Source: Balanoglossus misakiensis
Lineage: Eukaryota > Hemichordata
NCBI GenBank assembly: GCA_040954595.2
Contig: CM082587.2
Span: 3,596,001 to 3,660,000 of the forward strand
DNA length: 64,000 nt
Direction of reading: 5' to 3'
Shown here: positions 26,133 through 38,600 of the stretch, one piece after another
Numbering within the stretch: the first letter of the stretch is position 1
How the letters are laid out: each line of letters starts with the position of its first letter
Program-made: the position numbers and the translations under genes
Notes under the pieces: generated by a model
Databases searched by the model: none
Told to the model about the DNA's origin: nothing
The model's input: only the letters and a program-made list of their open reading frames with translations

Positions 26133-26156
26133 ACCATGGAGGACCACCTCCATGGT
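26133..26156. repeat. perfect 10-bp inverted repeat with 4-nt loop
   Basis: ACCATGGAGG at 26133-26142 and CCTCCATGGT at 26147-26156 pair perfectly around ACCA. It lies just inside the intron, 75 bp beyond the donor of the proximal first exon, so the nascent transcript would carry this hairpin near the splice donor. Confidence 0.7.
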
Positions 26157-26231
26157 TTCACACGATCGGGTCCAAGCGGACGACGTTCAGGCCAAAAAAA
26201 AAACAACTATTCCTGAACGATATCTTTTTAC

Positions 26232-26389
26232 CTTTTCTTTGAAACGTTTGGCGCGCTACCCATAGCTTCGTCGCACATGGAGCAGGACCACCAGAGGTTG
26301 CGGGCGCAAATGCGCAGCCAGGGTTTGGCCCACTTGTCGTTGACGAGAAGATGGTAATGGTGATTCTGCTGTTGGTCCGGTGCCGACAT
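26232..26389 (-). CDS. GARNL3: GARNL3 alternative first coding exon, proximal (MSAPDQQQ...)
   Basis: On the minus strand an ATG at 26389 opens 52 codons plus two bases, ending at the donor AAAG|GTAAAA (exon end 26232). Codon third positions are G/C-rich, unlike flanking DNA. The frame encodes a histidine/glutamine patch, then WAKPWLRICARNLWWSCSMC. The two final bases AG plus the C of the 15326 exon give serine in the GARNL3 frame. Upstream in frame there is a TGA just beyond 26441, and a possible acceptor (GTGACACAG) at 26442. The DNA above it is CpG-rich with an NRF1-like GCATGCGCATGCG at about 26764. I therefore favour a first coding exon with 5'UTR rather than an internal exon. The Cys/Trp-rich stretch could be a lipidated membrane-targeting N-terminus (inference). 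Confidence 0.72.
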
Positions 26390-27432
26390 GTCGATACCGA
26401 GGTCGGAGCGCTGCGAGACGTCGTCCGCCAGTGCACGTGTTCTGTGTCACAAATGAACCAACACACCGCTCGCTCTCCCTCTCTCTCCTTTAAGACTTTG
26501 CACAGATGTGTCAGGCGCAGTCGCGCGCAGCTCAGGCTGTACCACCGGAAAAGGACTAACAGCCCAACAAGGTCGTGCGACCCCCCAAGTTCACAAGGCT
26601 TTTCCCGTGTGACGGATTAGATGAAGTATTGTGGCGAGTCTAGGACACGGCGTGCCTGGCCCCCGAATCTCCTCGCGTATACACTTTCACTGCAGCCTGG
26701 TACCGTATGAAGCAAATAGCACTCTTCTCCCACAGAAGACCACCGGTTAATACATTCGTGGGGCATGCGCATGCGTACACATCGATTAGAAGGTTTGCCA
26801 ACTAGCGTGAGTTATTAGTGGGTGGCTTGCGTGTTACCTGGAGATTAAACGCACCCGACTGCGTGTCACCGAAAGGTTGTTAACAAAAAGTTTTAGATAT
26901 ACAATGTAGTAAGATGAACGCCCGGCGGTAAAATAGTCCCATTAATGTCTTGGCGTTAAAACAGAAGACAGCATATTGTAACCTTATGAGCAAAAGAGAG
27001 AAGTTCGAATATCCATTGGCAGTAGAGGGAAACTTAATATTCAAATTCACCTAACAGGTGTCAGTTGGGAAACCAATCATTGGAGAAATATACGCGCATG
27101 CTAGGTTAGAGTCTCGCATTTGCAATGTGGGATCTAACATGAAGGCACTCTGCAGTCTGAAACTCACACCCTGGCCTTCCAAGGTGCATACGGCATTGGC
27201 ACTCTTCGTTTGGACAAGACACGTTTCAGTTTATTTTTAGATGTTGTGATTTTTTAATCGCAGGTCTGATAGAACTCGGCCACTTTGCACACCGCTAGTA
27301 CAGTACTCATCACAAATGGTGTCAGACTTGACGGGTTGGATGAATTGGCGGTGCGTCACTTCCGGTAGGGCGCACTGAATGTGGGAGGATAAGGGTAGAT
27401 GGCCATGATAAACATAGGTACTCAGCAATAAG

Positions 27433-27546
27433 ATACATACATACATACATACATACATACATACATACATACATACATACATACATACATACATACATAC
27501 ATACATACATACATACATACATACATACATACATACATACATACAT

Positions 27547-27609
<63 letters not shown>

Positions 27610-27722
27610 TACATACATACATACATACATACATACATACATACATACATACATACATACATACATACATACATACACACATACACACATACACACATAC
27701 ATACACACATACACACATACAT
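27433..27722. repeat. composite (ATAC)n-(AC)n-(ATAC)n-(ACACATAC)n microsatellite
   Basis: About 290 bp of uninterrupted simple repeat. Roughly 33 ATAC units come first, then about 20 AC units (27565-27604), then about 18 ATAC units, then a 3' part in which ATAC alternates with ACAC. Reading the minus strand gives artefactual MYVC-repeat ORFs in three frames, which are not genes. Confidence 0.98.
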
Positions 27723-28875
27723 AAACTAATTAATCGGTCGCCATGAACGAGAAAGGGCCATAATTAAAAAAATAATTTACACTGGATATCCCGTGGTGTT
27801 GTAAATTTGGACGAAATAGACTGAATATTAGAAATAATTAAATGTACTTCCTCAACATATTAAATATTAATTGGCTTGTTAGTATGGAAAATGACAAGAC
27901 CCTCGCCAAATGCAAAACAATTACTACCCCCGGGACAGGTTTACGGTGAAAATGCGTCCCTGATGATCAGTATTCAAGAAAGCTATGTGATTATGCGCTG
28001 ATAGTTTCACAACGCCGATGTGATTCATACTCGACATTCTCGATTTTTTGCCGTCGGGTCGACCACGACTGCTGACCGTGATTCGATATGCGACGGTCAG
28101 ACGGACATCTGAGATTTCACAGGTGCGGGACACCACACAGTACCCTCGGCGGCCCAGGGGTAAATTGCCAGGGTCGCGCTCACTTTCGCAGTGCACAGAA
28201 GCTCCTGGGAGACACTTGCCTTCTTGTCTTCTTCGCGGGATTAATTGGAGGACGGACCGGGAATATAATGCGATATGGGTTTAGATAGGATGCCGAGTAA
28301 AGTGGGACTGATAAGACAACTTCAATCAAGGTGCACTCTTGGCGAAGCAAAAACACAACATCGATTCCGCAAGATATCAGTGATGTGATTCCTTCTTTAG
28401 AAGTATCGCTTATACTATCTACCCAAACATTTCACGTGTAACACGCGTGTATAATCTTTGCCGAAACCATGTTCATATAGCACGGAAAAAAACTACTAGT
28501 ATGTGATAGAACGCAATGATATCGGTGGAAAAGTGGTGTCGGACAAGTCTAGGTAATCAGTCAACTGTTTAGTTTCTTCTCTGGGCAATATTAAAATTGA
28601 ACGTCGCTGGAGTCGCTGTAGACTCTTTGTAGAGTAATCATGCGCAGCCCACGCGTCTTGTGCACCTCCGCGAACCGTCACGGTGGTAGGCCCCAAGCAT
28701 TCGGCGTGACTTTCAGTCTCTGTTTTCCAACGCAGTTTTCGCGATGCAAAATCAGTCTCCAGTCTCAAGCTTCTAATATGATACTTATCAGCCCACACAC
28801 AAAAAATCACAATATCAATGCAAAAGACTAGAGTGAACTAAGTTACATTTGCTTTACTTTCTACATGTATATAAA

Positions 28876-28886
28876 GGGGGGGGGGG
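28876..28886. repeat. 11-bp poly(G) run
   Basis: Uninterrupted G tract following a TATATAAA stretch. Confidence 0.95.
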
Positions 28887-30009
28887 TAAAAATATGAAAT
28901 TATTATCACGCCTTACTGTTAGATAAACCCCTGTGATTACATTAATTATATGTTGAAAATCATTGGTTACTTGAGAACAGGGAACTTAAGTCTTCCACCC
29001 TCGTTACCATAGTAATCATCGATGAAATGGTCCCGAACCAACTATCAATGATAGTATCTGGTATCCATGGCCACGTTGCAATTACGAGCATTTGTTATCA
29101 AGCAATGATTCCACAATGTTTATTACAATCTAATCGCGTGGGTCGTGTTTGCTAGAATGTTATAAAACGTTATCATCTACTAATCATCTTCTGGAGTGAA
29201 ATCTCAGTCTTGCAAATATTGTAGAGAAATTATTTCATTTCAATGGCCACGTGTGAGCGAGCAAATTGAGAAACCGAACGCTCGGATTTCAAGGTGAGCA
29301 AACCTGAACCGGCCAACAATACCTACACATCGAGAGGCACAACGTGAAATCTGACCGTACGAAGAAGAACATATCAACTCTACCGTCAAGACCTTGGACA
29401 ATTCATTTGCCAATGGTTTCAGTCACGTGACCATCGCGCGAATTCTGAAGATACACTCGAGAGACTCAAGTGAAAAACCCTGAAACGACTTCTTCAAGTA
29501 TTTGAATACGGTCACCAACAGATACTGAGATCTCCCTTGCTGATTTCATTATGGGTATCAAACTTGCCTCGTCTTCCGACCAAATCATGCCCACGCGAGC
29601 CGATGCCGCACCGAAAGACGAACCGCACCCTTTGTCGACATCGTCTCCCCGAACGGAAGTACACCGTACCGGGGGTGGTAGAGTTTTGCTACCGATGCCA
29701 TCACGTGATTGGTCCCGGGGACTCTTTAACGTTCCCAGGGACCCGATATTATCGCCGCGTGGTTCTCGATTGCAATCGTGGTACGCGCGCGCAGCAGTAT
29801 CGAGGGATTAAGTGAATTACTTGGTCCAATTTGTAAACACATGTACCCATTAGCTGACTTAACGTATTGTCAATTCTGATATTAACCTCTTCTCAAATCC
29901 AGCACGGGGGATCTTGGTCTTAATAGGCGAAGAACAACGTTAACTGCGCTGAGTTGGTCCAAAGGTCAAAATCGTCTTATGGAAAGACTGGTTCATTACA
30001 ATTCTGTAC

Positions 30010-30041
30010 TTTCATGCTGAAAATTAATCTTCAGCATGAAA
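30010..30041. repeat. perfect 12-bp inverted repeat, 8-nt loop
   Basis: TTTCATGCTGAA and TTCAGCATGAAA pair perfectly around AATTAATC (a homeodomain-type TAAT core). It is too short for a canonical microRNA precursor. Confidence 0.75.
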
Positions 30042-30236
30042 ATGGAATTGTCTTTTTAAAGAACGGGAGTATGGGTTTGAAAATGACAGAACATGGTCGC
30101 CACTGCTGGTTTCATTTTCTGTTAAATTTTCAGGCAGCTCTCGGTATTATTGGTAAAAGTCGTTCAGCAAATGCTCGAATTTTCGCGGTTCCTGTAGCTT
30201 TAAAATTATGCTGCGTCAGACCTACGCATCGAAGAC

Positions 30237-30248
30237 GGGGGGGGGGGG
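30237..30248. repeat. 12-bp poly(G) run
   Basis: Uninterrupted G tract about 200 bp after the hairpin at 30010-30041. Confidence 0.95.
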
Positions 30249-30662
30249 ACTTGATGACAAATCCCGTTTTAGGATCGGGACCTGTCACACGAGATGCCAA
30301 ATGTTAGTCGCATTACCCGCTTTAACCATGAAAGATCGGTCAAACTTTCAATTTACGTTCGGCAACCGCGACCGAATGCTCCGCGAATCAATATGACAAA
30401 CTGAAAGCGAGGCGCCAAGATGTCTTCAACGGTTGAAAACACTTATTGATTTTTTTTGTAATATCATGTCATCGCTGTGGGCCAGATGCTCCTCGGATAG
30501 TTTGTTTCTGTCATGTTCTCAAACCCCGCACTTTGGAAGTGGATGTCGAGATGATGAAGTGGTACATTTCTGACGTGCAACTGTGGCAGTCTTTGTGACC
30601 CAGCCTCTCGCGCAAACTTAGACTGTAAAGGCACAGTCGTTTGCGGGCGCTCCGTACCTCCT

Positions 30663-30697
30663 CCATCCCTCCTCCTCCTCCTCCTCCTCCTCCTCCA
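30663..30697. repeat. (TCC)n microsatellite
   Basis: About ten TCC/CTC units, followed by CAGCAGCAGC and (AAC)n. This produces low-complexity arginine or glycine ORFs on the minus strand that are not genes. Confidence 0.9.
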
Positions 30698-30767
30698 CAG
30701 CAGCAGCAGCGACAACAAACAACAACAAATAAACCGCCCATGGCACATGCAGTTTGTATTTCATTTT

Positions 30768-30912
30768 CCATAGGAACAGTCACGTGTTGACAGAACGAGT
30801 CACGTGCCACTATAAAAATCAGTCATTCGCCATAGAAACAGTCACATCTCCGTAGAAACAAATATGTGTCTTAAAAGAATCAATCACGCGCCTCATTAGA
30901 ATTAGCCAGTAG
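30768..30912. repeat. degenerate ~20-bp tandem array with E-box/CRE-like core
   Basis: About seven diverged units follow each other with a period of 19-24 bp, built around CC(A/G)TAGAAACAGTCACGTG. Clear members begin near 30768 (CCATAGGAACAGTCACGTG), 30830 (CCATAGAAACAGTCACATC) and 30849 (CCGTAGAAACAAATATGTG). Others between are AGTCACGTGCC and AGTCATTCGCC. Two units keep a full CACGTG. Confidence 0.55.
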
Positions 30913-33563
30913 CAAAAGTGAAACAGAAGATGACAACTGCAGCAAGAAACTATGTCATTTCGAAACCGACGAATTGGAAACAATGGCTGCGGCCAAATAA
31001 TCTCTCCGCTGATACCCATGAAGAATATTAAAATTGACTTCTCCACTACAGAGAGAATGACTCGGGGTTGCCCCGGTTTTACTGTGCGCGTCTAAATGTC
31101 CACTCCAGTTGTTGCTAAGATATATGATAAAAGCTGATGTACAGCCACATCCCCAAGATGGCCCCTTGAGACACAACACACTCCCGGCCCTTTGAAGAAG
31201 ATTTTCCCTGCGCAATCACAAGTGCAGTTCCAGCGACATCACCATATGTCGGGCGATGCAATCGGAGCGACATTACAGTAAAGAGAAACAAGTTGGTGGA
31301 TTGTGATGGCTTGAACGCTCTTAAACCCCACAAACAGCGAGATAACAAGTCCTGATAGAAATCTTGTTCTGCAGTGACTTACTCGCCCCCTTTGCATCAC
31401 AAGAATTCAAAGCGCCACATTTTACGCTAAGGTGCAGGAAATTGTGATGAAGTTGTTCCCGCCGCTGCACAGACTAACAACGTCACCGGCGTTGCGGCTA
31501 AAACATTTACCAGAGTGTTCGTACCGCTTGTTTGATCTCACAAGACAAATGTACATATTATATTCATTTATACCCTTCGCAAATATCAAGGCCTCGATAA
31601 GCTTATTACAATGAATACCGGCAAGTGAATTTTTCAATATATTTTTTTCAAATACGGTATACCTTGAAATAATCTAAATATTTTACTTGTAATCTGCACT
31701 TCCATAGTAGATCTACTTCGGCGCCCACACAAGCTCATTTAACAGAGCGAGAAAACCTCTTGCCGTGGAATTGCATGCTCAAAACAACACTCTTAGCATA
31801 TACGTCATCGATGAATCGGGAAAATTCTCGCGCTACATCGCCCTTAGCCAGGATCCATTCAACCGAAACGAGCTGGCTTGAGTAATTTTCATGTGTACTG
31901 CGCGGCTCGATGATCTGAACTATTATGAGAATGTTTCACGGGGTTCGTTAGAGGCCCCATTCGGATCAGAGTCAAACATCACTTATCTATTTTTTTATGG
32001 AAAACGATGAGGGCCAACATACCTAGGTCTGGCTGTATCCTCCATTGTGTGACAGATAAACACTTGGGTAGTTCATATCACCGAATCAGGGTAGAGAAAT
32101 TCCAGGTGGAAAGGTTAAAATTCAGATCGGCGAACAGCGGCGTATACGCGGGCAGCACTGCAACTTCGCCACCGAAGCCCTATAACCGCTTGCCGAACGA
32201 CGAATGGCAATCATAGCGCGGAAAGGAATACGGCCAAATTGCACTGGACTTGATAAGTATCATTATGCTACTTAAATTAGAATGTAATGACGTTTGCGCC
32301 AGCGTCCTTGTGAAGCCTCTGCAATAGTGCGCGCCATGATCCGTATGAGTTAGTTCACTGCGAAGGGCCTGGGGCGGTGAATTCCTGCACAAAATAACGT
32401 TTTCAGATACATGGTATGGCGGTGAACTTTAATTGAATTTATTTGCATTTACTTCACACAGACGTAGCCGTCTTGAGAATTCGTGGCAAAAGCAAAGTCA
32501 TAATTATTTTGAGATTTTTTTGCGATTCAAAACAGAAATTATAGATGAAATTTTTTCCATTAAACCAGTAATTTTGGTATTTTTCTTTTAAACAGTATTT
32601 GTGAGCAGTGCAATTTTTTTGTTCATAACTCGAGTTAGTTCATGGCATAGTCCATTGATAAACCAGCCCCACTCTTTTGCTGCCTTCAAATGTTAACAGA
32701 GAGCAAATGTGTCCAGACACTCAGCTTTCCACGAAATGATGTTGATCAAGGGTAATCACCGTCTACGCCGTTTACAGATTAGAACTTAGTTGATATGCAA
32801 AGGATTAGAAACCGTCCGAGTCGTTATTTACGGTTCTGTTTAAATCACGAGGCCGCGCGGGCGAACGATTGTACAGACGCCAGAAGGAGACAGTCGAAGT
32901 GGACGTGTAACGCCCGTTTTTAGGTCAGAAAACGCAGAAACCTAAATCCCTTGAGTTGAAATGATTTCGTCAGCTCGTCAGAGCGTGGCCAAAAACCGAG
33001 AGGATAAAATTTACATTGAACATGGAATGATTTTTGAACGCTGGTTTGGCTGTACGTGTTGGTGACTGTTTAATAACAACCACGGACGCATTCCCAAACA
33101 AATTATACAATTACGGCAGCAGAAGCATTCTCTTTTTTCGAATTCATTCAACACAACCTTCACAAAACGATTTGAAGGAAATTATAACCGCTGACTCGTG
33201 ATCTTCGGCACGACCATTGTTATTATCTTGAGGAATATAAAATTGGTCAATTTTCGAAAATTGTCTATCTTCCTCAAATATCCCCAGAAAAACATCTGGT
33301 CAAGCTTGTTAATTAGATACACAGACTCAGAGACAGTTAATCGGCTGAGAGTAAGTGAAACCAGCGGTGTGTATTACTCGATCGATGTCTCTGATGGTAA
33401 AAAAAAACCCTGAGAGACGGATTCTATTCAGTCGAAAATGGAAGAAGCCTCAGAATGTACACATCTTTTATTTTCATGTTCACGAAACCGATGCCGTGTC
33501 GAGTGATGAAAATGAAATTAGGACATTTGTGTCCCATTTTCGTCTCCTCGTTATCCTTGAGCA

Positions 33564-33667
33564 ATGGGCGACGCCATTTTGAATTTGAAAAGATCAGTTC
33601 TAATACGCATGTGCGATGGGCGACGCCATTTTGAATTTGAAAAGATCAGTTCTAATACGCATGTGCG
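33564..33667. repeat. perfect 52-bp tandem duplication
   Basis: Positions 33564-33615 and 33616-33667 are identical. Each copy contains GACGCCATTTTGAA, the reverse complement of a YY1-type AAAATGGCGTC site, and an ACGCATGTGCG segment. Zero differences between copies implies a recent event. Confidence 0.95.
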
Positions 33668-35669
33668 ATATCATGATAAACATATGTGACAAAATATTCA
33701 CGAAATCGTGATAAAAACAATGACATAATTAATCGTGTGTTTTTTTATTCCAAAACACAACGTACGGATTCAGTATCACTGACGCTTTACGCTCAGCTGG
33801 AAAGCCTTTGCAATTTTTTATGAGATTTCGAATAGTAAAGTTTTGTAGCCTGCAGCCAGCCAAACACACCATTTATTGGTGCCTTGTTCGCTTTATTACC
33901 GAACCGTAAAAGCATTTTCATTTCCCAACAATATCTAGTTCCACGAGGTCGCTGCATCTTACCCAGATAATGTTCCGAATGCCACCGCTCCACATGTGCG
34001 CGGAAACTCAGTCCCAGGGATAAAAATTACTCTATCTAACGTTACGTTCTTTGCCCGGGAAACGATCCTTTGCCGAACGCTTTCCATGAATAAATCGCAA
34101 CACGAGACGCCCACGTGCAAGCTGACACTCACGTATTTTCGCCGTTTCAGTGCGCAAAAGGCATTTTTTCGACCCTTAGCATTTATTCCCCCAAGACACG
34201 ATAAATCTTCCTTTGGGCGGTTGCATGACTTAACTGCCAAATTACTGTGAAGTACCATCGAAAGTAAAAAAATCTAGAATATCTTGTGGCGTCTATGAAA
34301 GGGGTCACGCTGTGTAGCCACGGGAAACATGTTGTTATAATTTTCTATCATTTTATTGAATGTCGGCGAATTCTTTCGTCGAACGTGGGTGGCTGGACAG
34401 AGGGACGCGACGTTTTTTTCTCTTCTTCAATTTGTTTCCTTTCTTTAGGAATATTTGTGGGGGAAACGTTTAACAATGGCACAGTATGCGCCTGTAGGAT
34501 AAACCGAATGCTGTTCAACACGAACTGGTCGTTTATACGCGTGGGATGTTTGAACACAGGATCCCCATGTTGATCATTGTTTTCTCCACACTCAGTCGAC
34601 ACGAAGCACGAATTGTGGCGCCCCACATGTACATTGCAATTGATCAGCAAGTATGCTGAGGGCGCTCCGCTTATATTTTGGCATTTCCGCAGCCAAGTAG
34701 GCTTACTTATGTATTCAAATCAGGCATAGAGTGGGTGAACCCTGGGAGTTGACATTGGACCGTAGCGAATCTGCTTAGATAGTAAAAAATAACTGGGTCA
34801 AAAAGGTTATCGTTAAAAGCATTCATGTTTTCAAATTGATGCCATCGCGCGCAAAACTGGGTTGGACTCTTAGGGCTTTGAGAGAATCAATTAAATAATT
34901 AATTAAGTAATTGGTAATTATAAATACATGCATAAGTCCGCTTAATCGCAATTTGCATAACATTGTCAGCTGTGTGTGCAAACGTGAGCTGCAAAATGAA
35001 GCGAAAGAAACATTTATATATTTTCTACACATGATATCACAGCAAATCCGTGTCTCAAATCTGTGTCAAGGCCACAACATATTCGAGGGAAATGACACCG
35101 GTAGATTTCATGAACTCGAAGGCGCTGTTGGGAATTTCCATCAAAATTCACAGCGCTATGATTGGTATAATGAACACGCGGATTAAAAATGTTAAATTAA
35201 AGCACTCATTTCGAACATCCTGCTCAGTTTGCGAGATCCTGTTTACATCCGGGAAAGAGGCCGAGGGTTCAACAAAGAAACCAGAGCCCCGTAGGATTAT
35301 TGACAAGACCAAGAGACCATGTGGACACTCATGTGCCATCTGGCAGTTTCGGTGAAATTGTCTGTTCTGGCGCCACCATAAGTTTGATTTTGTGTATTGA
35401 GAACCTTTCGTTTATGCAAACATTGAATTTATTAGCTGGGGAGAATGGGATATGCATGAAAGACGATTGGACGAGGCAATTTGTTTCGCAGCGCCACAAA
35501 CGATACCATATACTCCCATTCGGATGAATACAGCCTGCAGACACAGCTGTGACTCGGTCGCAGGCGGTCTAACAATCTCGAACACGGAAGCTGGATTTTA
35601 GGCTAATCATCGCAGCTCCCGCATATTCTCACCTGCGTAAAGTCACAACCCGAAGCTCGGAATAATGTA

Positions 35670-35680
35670 CCCCCCCCCCC
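35670..35680. repeat. 11-bp poly(C) run
   Basis: Uninterrupted C tract followed by GAAAAAAAAG. Confidence 0.95.
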
Positions 35681-38600
35681 GAAAAAAAAGCTTCAAATTG
35701 CGCCTCCTCAAATTACGCACGTTACAACGTATCATATCATAGCACACAGCACGACTGCTGTCCCCACTGGGGCACCGCTCTCGTTCGCCGGTCAACCTAC
35801 AGACATTACCGGCACACTCAGATTTAATGTCACAAAAAGGCTCTGATTAATGGACTTAATATGTTATCATTCCCAGGTCCCCGACCTTATTATAGACAGG
35901 AAATAATGGCAAACGCCCATAGTTAATACGAATCAAGTTGCCGCGCACTAATTATGCATCTCGTCGATTTTTTCATCTTCAAATAATCATATTTTCCCTT
36001 ACCGGAATAGATGAAACACAATTATACTTCGTGGCTACTTTGACGATCATATTTTATGTGTTAATGAAATAATTTAATATAAACATTAAATTAAGCCCAT
36101 CTGATTACTGGTACTTAATTTGCTGTCATATTTATCAGGAAACGGGAAATGGAACTTCACTCCGATGATAAAAATATCGCTTATGACGTATGAATTTTCT
36201 ATATGCGGCTATAGTTTTGTGCTGCCAAGGGACAGTTGTCGCTCTCAGTCTGTCTAACAACATAACTATATTTGACTTTCCGTCTAAAATTGTTTCTCGT
36301 CTGTGGCGATGTGATCTTTTACGTACAGCTACTTCCGCTACCATTATCGACTTCTGACAATGCGTCTGGGTGTAAATATTGTTATTTTCTCCGGAGAGAC
36401 TGGGGCGACACGTGACGAGTACTGCACGTGAAGTAAGCATGAAGGGCGTTTGGACAGTGTTTTTTTGGAAGCAAGAGCCCGTGATTGATTAAAATAATCC
36501 TTATTTGCTTACACAGCAGAAAACACGTGACTTATAACCACGGTCAACGACCGTGGGCGAACCAACTATTACCTTTTAAATTCTCAGTGTAATGAGTTTA
36601 ATTCCCTTTGTTTTCAGAGATTTTGTGCCATTGGCAAACGGATTTTTATTTAATCATTTAAAGCGCCACACTCTTTGTGAGCGACGTCGTACAGTTTTAC
36701 GTCAGCTTTCGTATTCAGTCTCGGACGTCTCAAATTATCCTCCTTTCTCTTTAAACGGCAGTGGGGATGTACGCTTGAGAGAACAGCAGAAGAGCGAAAT
36801 TAAAGCGAAGCCGAAATTGGCTTCATTTGGGAGAAACAGTCAAACGGCATGTAATATTGCGTGCAAGCCAAGCGCACTGAGTTTTTTTTTTATCTCACAT
36901 CTCACATTGACGTATGTATACGTACGCGACGTTTATTTTGTGATTGGAATAGAAGAAATCCAGACTGATGTCTGTAGGGGATGTCACATGCCAATCTGGG
37001 AAGATCATGCTGACACAGGCCAATGATAATGTACTCACTGCGCAGGAATCCGATGCTGTAGCGGTTTTTTAGTAGTTTACACCGGATAGAAACAGCATTA
37101 AGTAAATGATAACTGCAGGCTTCTTGAAAGTAGTGCTTGCACAATGTCGTCAGCGAGTGTCCAATCAAAGACCCCGGGAAGATTTTAATGACGTCACGCC
37201 CTGAGAGCCACTTACGTGAAAACCATCCCGTAATTGACGAAGTCCATTGACTGATAATGCCAGTGTTTTTAAAGTTTGCAGCTTAAAGTGAGATCCGATA
37301 TCGACAATTAAGTGAAAAAAACCTTCCTGGTTTCAGTAGACCGGAGACTTTGCACGAAATTTACTTCGCGAAGCCCATGAGATGATGACTGCGGCAGTTT
37401 CCACCCACCGCGCCGGTAATATTTTGTGATCTCCCATTTTTTGTCCCTTGGCCCACTGAAATGATTATCTGCACATTTCCTGGCTCAGTGCACAGAATCG
37501 TCGCCATTCTCAGGTGGCCGACTTCTCAATACACCGAATCCAGCTGCTAAACGCACACGACATCCTCTCAACATACAAATCGATAAGTTGCCCATACAGT
37601 GCAGTGCAGGCCTGTTACGTGTGCATTTTCCCTAAATTTTAATCTCCCGATAAAACTGGGAAAATGAAACTTCCGTTTTTCTCCTCCAGATACGGAGATA
37701 TAATGTTACACTCTCGCTAAATTAACGTCATGCCTGTAGTTAATAATTCATCGATTACTGTGCGACTTGCACCGCTGACAATGTAATGACGTGGTACTGC
37801 GGCCTGGAATGCAAAACAGGTGGTCGTAATATCTGCGCATGTAATATGTACACACAATTTCAAACTCGGTTTACATACTAGTATATTCGCAATTTGTTCC
37901 CGACACCGGGAATTGTGATCGATAACTCTCCGTACGAAGACGTATTTCCCCTTTCCGTGACCCGGTGTCTGAAAAACCGTATATTTCCGCGTCTCCATGG
38001 CGACGCGTACTGGTGAGAGCTAACTGCTCAATAAATCGAAAGCGACCAAGACAGGGGGCCGTTGATTGGGTGTTGTTCTTGATTGACGCCAATGACGACG
38101 TGAACATTTATTTGCAATAAGACTATATATATATTCGATGAGATTCTGTGGCTCTGCGGTGATCATTGCACATGCATTTTTAGTAGTCATTATGAGGAAT
38201 ACCATAATATTTGCTATGATTTCACCTAAACTCCTTCACGACAGCTACGCGTAGGGCCTGCCTTATGCTTTAGTCTTCGATTTCGTTGAACCCACGGCTG
38301 GCGTCTACCGTGTTTTTAACTAAGAACGGAAACGTGAGAAATTGAGAAAAACTAATGCGTTCCGCGATAATCATCAACTGCGCTTTTCCGACGAAAGGAA
38401 AATGGCGTCTGGGGTATTACGTCACTATTGAAACTCCCATCACGCAGGTGGCCTTCTGAACCCTGACCTCGGTGAACCCCAGCGTCGATGAAGTGAAATC
38501 GAGATATATATTGCATCATACATGCATACAGATTTTTGGCCCATGATGCATCTGTCTTAGCCTAGAATGTCATCATGCTCGTCACGAATAAACTTTTAAG

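Larger units (their letters stand above)
15327..26231 (-). other. GARNL3 intron between alternative first exon and shared exon
   Basis: A 10.9-kb intron for the proximal N-terminus. It contains plus-strand promoter-like or first-exon-like sites (16275, 17075-17135, 19349, 24660, each listed), C/G runs at 17039-17057, 19556-19570 and 20733-20750, and a 9-bp-stem hairpin at 24984-25005. No minus-strand GARNL3-like exon was found. Confidence 0.7.

Noticed and set aside
27237-27722. Three overlapping minus-strand ORFs of 98-161 codons rich in Met-Tyr-Val-Cys
   Set aside because: Translation of the ATAC/AC microsatellite; period-4 DNA gives open frames automatically.
29551-29811. 86-codon ORF starting MGIKLASSSDQ in CpG-rich DNA
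   Set aside because: Two overlapping frames are equally open, no homology, no splice support. The CpG-rich block may be regulatory instead.
36592-37026. 144-codon plus-strand ORF
   Set aside because: No homology, low-complexity phenylalanine run from a T tract, no splice or codon-bias support.
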